64,000 nt of DNA. It comes from Limonium bicolor. Lineage: Eukaryota; Streptophyta; Magnoliopsida; Caryophyllales; Plumbaginaceae. Location: the NCBI GenBank assembly GCA_023374045.1, contig CM041779.1:294572167-294636166 (forward strand), written 5' to 3'. A program made the position numbers and the translations under genes. Shown piece after piece: positions 58,833 to 64,000 of this stretch (position 1 is the stretch's first letter; each line of letters begins with the position of its first letter). The notes under the pieces were generated by a model. The model had not been told where the DNA came from and did not search any database. It saw only the letters and a program-made list of their open reading frames with translations.

Positions 58833-59960
58833 TGAAGAGGGGAAAAGCAAGATCAACAAAAAGGTCTTTAACCGAAGGTCAAGGGAAGACCCGGTAATTA
58901 TAAGAATACTAGGGAGTTGTTATTTAAACTCACAATGTATAAAGTAATGTATGAATAATGACCAGACGGTTATACCCGGTTGGCTGATAAAAGAGTATGT
59001 AAAACGATCGAGTGCTTGTGCAAGGCATTCATACCTGGGTGTACCCATAGTAACGACCGGGCAAGTGTGCCCAGGCATAGGACAAAATTGGGGTCAGGTG
59101 TTAGCTTAAGTTGGACAGCCTGACATAACAAATCAACAGTCTGGCAATAATAAACTGACAGACTAGCAATACGAAGAGGTTGTAAGGAAAAACTATAAAT
59201 AAGGGTTCACCCTAAAGTAATCAACACGCAATCGAGACTTGATTACTTCAGAACTCAAATTCTCTCTCTTCCTAAACTCTCCTTCCCTTTCAAAACTAAC
59301 TCCCTAATTGTGGCCTGAGTAGAGCTTATCAAATGGGCGGGCGAGCCGGGTTTGGGCTGGGCTTGGAAAGAATTTTAGACCTGTCGGGCCTGTTTCTAAT
59401 GTCCAGGCCTAATTTTTTATTTTCGGGCCGGGCAAGGCCCAGTTTTTTCCTGGCTCTGCTGCTACCGGCCCGCCCGGCCTAGTTTTTCATTTTTTTATAA
59501 ATAATAAATAAATTTTGAATAAATAATAAAGCTCTAAATAAATAAGAAAATTCAACATAAAATATTAAATCATTAATAAATTCTAAGTAAAAACTTATAT
59601 ATATATATAAAAATTACATAATAATATTATATTATACGTATATTTTTAAATAGTAGTATACATTTAAATTCAGGTCGGACCGGGCTTTATTTCAGGCCTA
59701 AAATTTTGCTGGGCCAGGCTCGGATTTAATTCTGGCCTAGTTTTTTTGTCCAAGCCCGCGCGATTTTTTTTCAAATCCGGTTTTTCAGGCTTTTTTCCGA
59801 GCCGGGCTGGATCGGTTCCTCGGGCCTGGTTGGATTGATCAGCTAGGCCCGAGGAACCAGGTAATTTATGGGAGATCTTAAAGAAAAAACTGGAAGTAAG
59901 GATATGATAGATGAGTACCAAATCAAGATAGGTAGTAAAGGGAAGATAATTAGTCTCTCA
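58833..59960 (+). repeat. Gypsy-type 5' LTR with nested MITE
   Basis: The right edge is set by CTCTCA followed by TTTGGCGCC, a known gypsy primer site. A TATAAATAAGGGTTCACCC promoter-like block lies at about 59191-59209. Left edge (TGAAGAGGGG at 58833) is a guess. Interrupted by the MITE at 59320-59845. Confidence 0.45.
59320..59845. mobile_element. hAT-type MITE, GGGCGGGCC family
   Basis: Ends TAGAGCTTATCAA and, on the minus strand, TAGCTGATCAA, followed inward by GGGCGGGCGAGCCGGG-type GC-rich blocks. It has an AT-rich centre and an 8-bp flanking duplication with one mismatch, GGCCTGAG / GGCCCGAG (59312-59319 and 59846-59853). Confidence 0.8.
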
Positions 59961-59975
59961 TTTGGCGCCTTTTGT
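59961..59975 (+). promoter_or_regulatory. Gypsy primer-binding site
   Basis: TTTGGCGCCTTTTGTGGGAA-type sequence begins here, close to the TGGCGCC..TGTGGGAA primer sites common in plant Tat/Ogre-like gypsy elements. It implies a + strand element whose body should follow to the right. Confidence 0.6.
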
Positions 59976-60058
59976 GGGAATCGAACCACGACCACAAGAT
60001 ACCGTCCGGGAAGTTAGATTGTTTAACAACCTCCTTCCACAAGTTAAAATAAGAGGAG

Positions 60059-60930
60059 TCACCCATCGGGACGCGCGGCATGGGGTTGACCCCGATGGTA
60101 AAACCAAATTTTTTTAGACGGGCCGCAAAAGGATTCCCCGGTCACAGGAGGAGGAGAGGAGGAAGATGCAATCAAATCCTCCCTTTGTTTACTTCGAAAC
60201 TCTGGGTTCTCGGGAACTGCTCGGTAGCGAGGACCTTCTTCTACCCTCGGGGTATTTCCTTCTGCACCTTCGGTAAGAGCATCAACATCTAGAATGGCCG
60301 AAGCCTTGGCTTTCTTCGCCATATGTTTCACCCTCCTCGCAGAATCCACCGGCTTTGACGTAACCCTCTTGCCTCGTTTCTCAAGAAGGACTACATGGGT
60401 GGGCTTCTCAGCAACAACTTTTGGGGATTGCCCAAGCGAAAGATCCTGAGGGGTAGGAGCTACAAAACAAAAATGTTCTAAGTAATTAAGCAAGAAAAAA
60501 AAAGAAAAGATAGGCACCTCCGGATGGGGAGGTAGAAACAGAGGCTCTCTCCTCAAAAACAGTTTCAAAAACAAAATCTGAAGAAAAATACTGACAAGTT
60601 AGGAAACAAAGCACACTCAGATATCCTGCCCGCGCGGGGGCTAAGATTTAGGCTTGACCCTGGGGTGAGAGGAAGAAAGACACGGGGCCCGGACTCTGCA
60701 CTCACGTGCCATGTACATGGCAAGGAGGTAGCGCCCGACGACTCACGCGATTCTTGAACCTTATCCTTTTTCTTATTCTTTGATGGTTTACTATCATTTT
60801 GCTCCCTCCATCTTTTCTTAGAAATCAAAGGGGAGCCGCTCCCAGTTAATCGTCGGGCCGCGTCCTCAACAGCATTGACAGAGGTGTAATAGTCAACCCG
60901 TTCAGCACCAACTTTAAAAGTGACAAAGTT
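60059..60930 (-). pseudogene. Unidentified minus-strand coding remnant beside a gypsy primer site
   Basis: Fragments in at least three frames: about 60930-60800 (VDYYTSVNAVEDAARRLTGSGSPLISKKRWREQ), 60828-60565 (basic, KKKDKVQ), and 60574-60059 (170 codons; basic RVKHMAKKAKAS centre, proline/serine-rich end). The PLISKKRWR phrase is like low-complexity linkers in plant LARD or gypsy-associated proteins. It reads opposite to the nearby primer site, so it is either an antisense frame of that element or part of another repeat. I do not know its function. 60931-61155 holds nothing I recognise. Confidence 0.35.
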
Positions 60931-61975
60931 CTAATTAAAAAGGGGCCTTCCTTCAACCCAATTTTAGGAAAGTTTGTAAAAATAAAGATGAGTAAGAGAA
61001 GGTCCGCACGGAAACAAAGCTAAAACAAAAGAGGAATAAGAGACATACTTTCAGAGTTTCTCAGCAAAGCTTTCCGCACGTTCTCAAAAAGTTTGTCGAT
61101 ACACTCTTAATCACTTTTCACTCTCCTTAAAATCCTGGAGATTGGAATGTCATAGTGTAACACCCCAACTACATCCATACATTTAACAACACATTGCAGC
61201 GGAAACTTAACTCATCGCATTACTTATTCCAATGGTGTTACACGCCGTTAACCACCCACGTGGCTAACAAGGCTAATACATCTACATTTGTATCGGTCTG
61301 ATGGACTAGATTCCCGAGCAACTACACAATACAATCCTCATTCCATTGTCAACATTATTATATACATACATTCCCACTGTACCGAGTATTTACAAACTAC
61401 TGCCGATAACAATTTCGGTCTTACTACGCCTATCATACTCACGCCATTTAAATGGCTACCCATGTATAAACATCTGCCCCGTCCTACTCTCGAACGGCTT
61501 CCAGCTCCTTGTACCTGAAATAGAAAAGGAGAGAAAGGGTGGCCCCCAAGGGGCTCAGCACCTTTGCTGGTATGGTAATCCCGCAGCCCACATGCTACCG
61601 GGCCACGCACAACTAATTGTCGTCTTAGCATGCAGTTGATTATATTTAAATCATGCATACAAGCCATAGACATACAACACATAACATTTCGCCCCAATGA
61701 GCTCAACCTATAACCAACACAACCACACTTAACCAACCATCCAATGATTCCTTAGACCCTAGAGTGGCTCTCCTCTAAAACGGAGCTACTTCCTTAACGA
61801 ACGACATGTACCCATTAATCGGGTTATCCTTTAAACGCCTCTTGTCACAAACTGGGATTCATTTCCATGATCCACACATTCCATATCCTACAACATAACT
61901 CATTCCACACATAACAAAACATAACAACCTTTCTTGTTTCGACGTACACATGACAACATTGCATTCATTTAAAAC

Positions 61976-61980
<5 letters not shown>

Positions 61981-62034
<54 letters not shown>
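61981..62034. repeat. (AT)n microsatellite
   Basis: An uninterrupted AT dinucleotide run of about 27 units inside the Tekay-like LTR. Confidence 0.98.
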
Positions 62035-62036
<2 letters not shown>

Positions 62037-63149
62037 CATAGCAAGGGAATTTGCATAGCATTATAACATTACATAACACCATAAAATCGGTTCTCACAAG
62101 GAACCTTCCACCATAGTTAGTATACCAGGTGAGCCTAGGGATTTTTGCCAATCCCATGTTAAGCTCGTTACCATCCTCGTTACCGTCCGGTTATATAGAA
62201 CGGTTAACTTATACCCAAGGTGTGTCGGATATAGTAATCCCAAGCACACCGAAATAACATACGTATGCCCCTGTGGCCCGACGTGAGTCAGTAACTAGCT
62301 TTGGATAAGCTAAGGGAAGGTAGAAACCAAATTGGAATACCACCTATACATACACCAAGAGAGCCGAACCGGATAAGATAACGACTCCCGTCCATCACAC
62401 GCGTGGCCGGAACAACCGGACTCCTCACCCCCCCATTAGTACATATACACTTAATAATAAGTAGTTAGAGACCCATTATGGAGCCCTACCACATCCACAC
62501 ACCATACGGTATCATAACCGAGTTAAGCACACAAGGGAGGTTCACACACTTGCTTACAACAACAATGTCCAACTAACTCACACATAGCCGTGGTTAGCAC
62601 GTTCCCAAGGTTTGGGTCGTTAACTCCGAATACCGGTCACTCATGTGTTCCTAGATTTGGTTAACTAAGGTTTAACACATATTTGAGGTTAAATGGTATT
62701 GGAGGCCAAATTCGCCACATAAATGAATTACTATAAACTCATTACATGTTTTAATCTTCCAAGGTGGCAACACACTCAGTAAAACATATTGGCATACAAG
62801 CCGGTGTAATCCGGTAGGACACAGGTTGCAAGAAAACCATACCTGTCACCGGAGTCCACTTTACCACGTCCACTTATGTTCCTCGAGCGATTCTCGAACA
62901 ACTGTTAACATCACATGTGTTTTTATTAACTTCGGGGTTTGCTTGATTATTTAATGTCTAATGCTTAACTTTCCCCGTTAACTTAGTTACACAACTTTAC
63001 ATTTTTAACTTGTTTTACTTTCACATTTTGATACAACTTTTCACCCACTTGATTTCCATTTAAAACTCACCTAACATGTCCTTAACAACCTTATAACATC
63101 ATTACCTATCAATCCCCATCATTACATTTCATTTCATAACCTTAAACCA

Positions 63150-63420
63150 CATTTTTGGTCCGACCGGACTTGCCGACCGGACTTGTCCATGTCCGGTCGA
63201 TTCCAGAACACATTTCCGCCAAAAATTTTCCACTCCGACCGGACTTGTAAGTCCGGTCCTATGTCCGGTCCATTCCAGAGAGTTTCTCCCCTTTGAAAAT
63301 TTAGCCCGACCGGACTTGCCAAGTCCGGTCCTATGTCCGGTCCATTCCAGAAACTAATTCTCGCAGGGTAAACTGGGCCCGACCGAACTTGCAAGTCCGG
63401 TCGCAAGTCCGGTCTGCCCC
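63150..63420. repeat. CCGGACTTG / AAGTCCGG short inverted-repeat array in the LTR
   Basis: At least four clusters of GACCGGACTTG and AAGTCCGGTC, often with ATGTCCGGTCCATTCCAGA, spaced about 70 bp. Neighbouring copies are in both orientations and could form hairpins in RNA. Confidence 0.85.
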
Positions 63421-64000
63421 AAATCCTTGTTTTCCTTTTTACATTCAACTCCAAACTTCACCCCATATATCCTAGTATATCCTAACCTCATTTGGGCACT
63501 TCAAACACACCTTTAGCCATGTGCTAAACTCTTTAAATCACTCACCAAAACCATCTTATCATTCACAAATTTCTTACGAGATTCCTAGCACTTGGGATGT
63601 TTTCTCCTTAAGATTTCTAAGTGGTAATTCACCAATAATGACCACTACACCAAGGTGTTTCCTCTACACCTTAACATCATCTCCCAAGCATCTTCTCTTA
63701 CTAACCAAATCTTCTCTTTCACAACTCCTTAAATTCCTTTCTCAAAACCTTACCTAAACATCATTCTCTCCTTATTCATCAACATGACCTAAACCTTAAA
63801 CAAACTTCTCCAAGACTTTAATATCTCCTAAAAACACTCATTGGATTTCTAGAACTTCCAAGACAATGCCTATATCCTTATAGCACCTTAGAACACCTTA
63901 ATGCATGTGTTCTCCCTTAGTGAAGCATGTGTCCATTCCTAACAATTCCTAGTTCACCCAAGTTCATTTAAACACCTAGAACTCCTTATTCATTTTACAA

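Larger units (their letters stand above)
61156..64000 (-). repeat. LTR of a second Tekay-like element, incomplete
   Basis: Starts TGTAACACCCCAAC and shares blocks in the same order as the LTR at 6815: GCAGCGGAA, CCGTTAACCACCC..GTGGCTAACAAGGCTAA, GCCCAC.TGCTACCGGGCCAC..ACAACTAATTGTCG, and GGCATACAAGCCGGTGTAATCCGGTAG.ACAGGTTGCAAG (about 62790). It runs past the window end. By analogy this is the left (3') LTR of a minus-strand element, whose internal part would lie to the right. Non-coding. Confidence 0.8.

Noticed and set aside
58570..58835. Hydrophobic frames after the syntaxin stop
   Set aside because: They come from T-rich 3' flanking DNA; the family needs no further exon.
63150..63420. 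Regularly spaced palindromic motifs resembling a CRISPR array
   Set aside because: Spacing and units vary, the setting is a plant LTR, and there are no cas genes.

Overview
This is a repeat-dominated stretch of a flowering-plant (eudicot-type) nuclear genome. Plant-specific retrotransposon lineages (Athila and Tekay/Del Ty3-gypsy, Ty1-copia, an L1-type LINE with an RNase H domain), TRIMs, MITEs and a CACTA element fill about 54 of the 64 kb. I recognise one host gene, an intron-rich plasma-membrane syntaxin of the SYP13 type (49435-58385, + strand). The species cannot be named from the sequence.

Layout, left to right. 1-5881: right part of a decayed Athila element (pol, spacer, 3' LTR). 5882-6814 and 22633-23672: two halves of one older repeat, split by a 15.8-kb Tekay-type element (6815-22632, minus strand) with 4.8-kb LTRs and a perfect 5-bp target duplication AGCGC. 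Between gag and protease this element carries a captured host gene sequence: an AlkB-type Fe(II)/2-oxoglutarate dioxygenase of the plant ALKBH1 group (15455-16172) with its natural stop and a 3' UTR containing AATAAA. This is the most unusual object in the window. 23673-41719: an 18-kb nest whose outer shell looks like a CACTA transposon (CACTGGTG termini, GTA duplication, TnpA-like fragments). Inside it sit two TRIMs, a copia element (26219-31091), two solo Athila-type LTRs and a full-length LINE (35833-41547). 41980-43549: a third solo LTR. 43997-49010: MITEs and three inverted-repeat Mutator-like elements that share arms and internal satellite repeats.

49435-58385: the syntaxin gene, 13 coding exons, about 306 codons. 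Intron 6 holds an almost freshly inserted copia element in antisense (51589-56729; LTRs differ by one substitution and two short indels). 58833-61155: part of a gypsy LTR (itself interrupted by a hAT MITE), a TGGCGCC primer-binding site and an unidentified minus-strand frame. 61156-64000: incomplete LTR of a second Tekay-like element.

How the parts relate: this is a nested-insertion record rather than an operon-like set. Target duplications give the order (CACTA before TRIM, copia, solo LTRs and LINE; older repeat before Tekay). Many reading-frame breaks, even in the youngest elements, are single-base losses in homopolymers, so some apparent pseudogenes may be sequencing artefacts.
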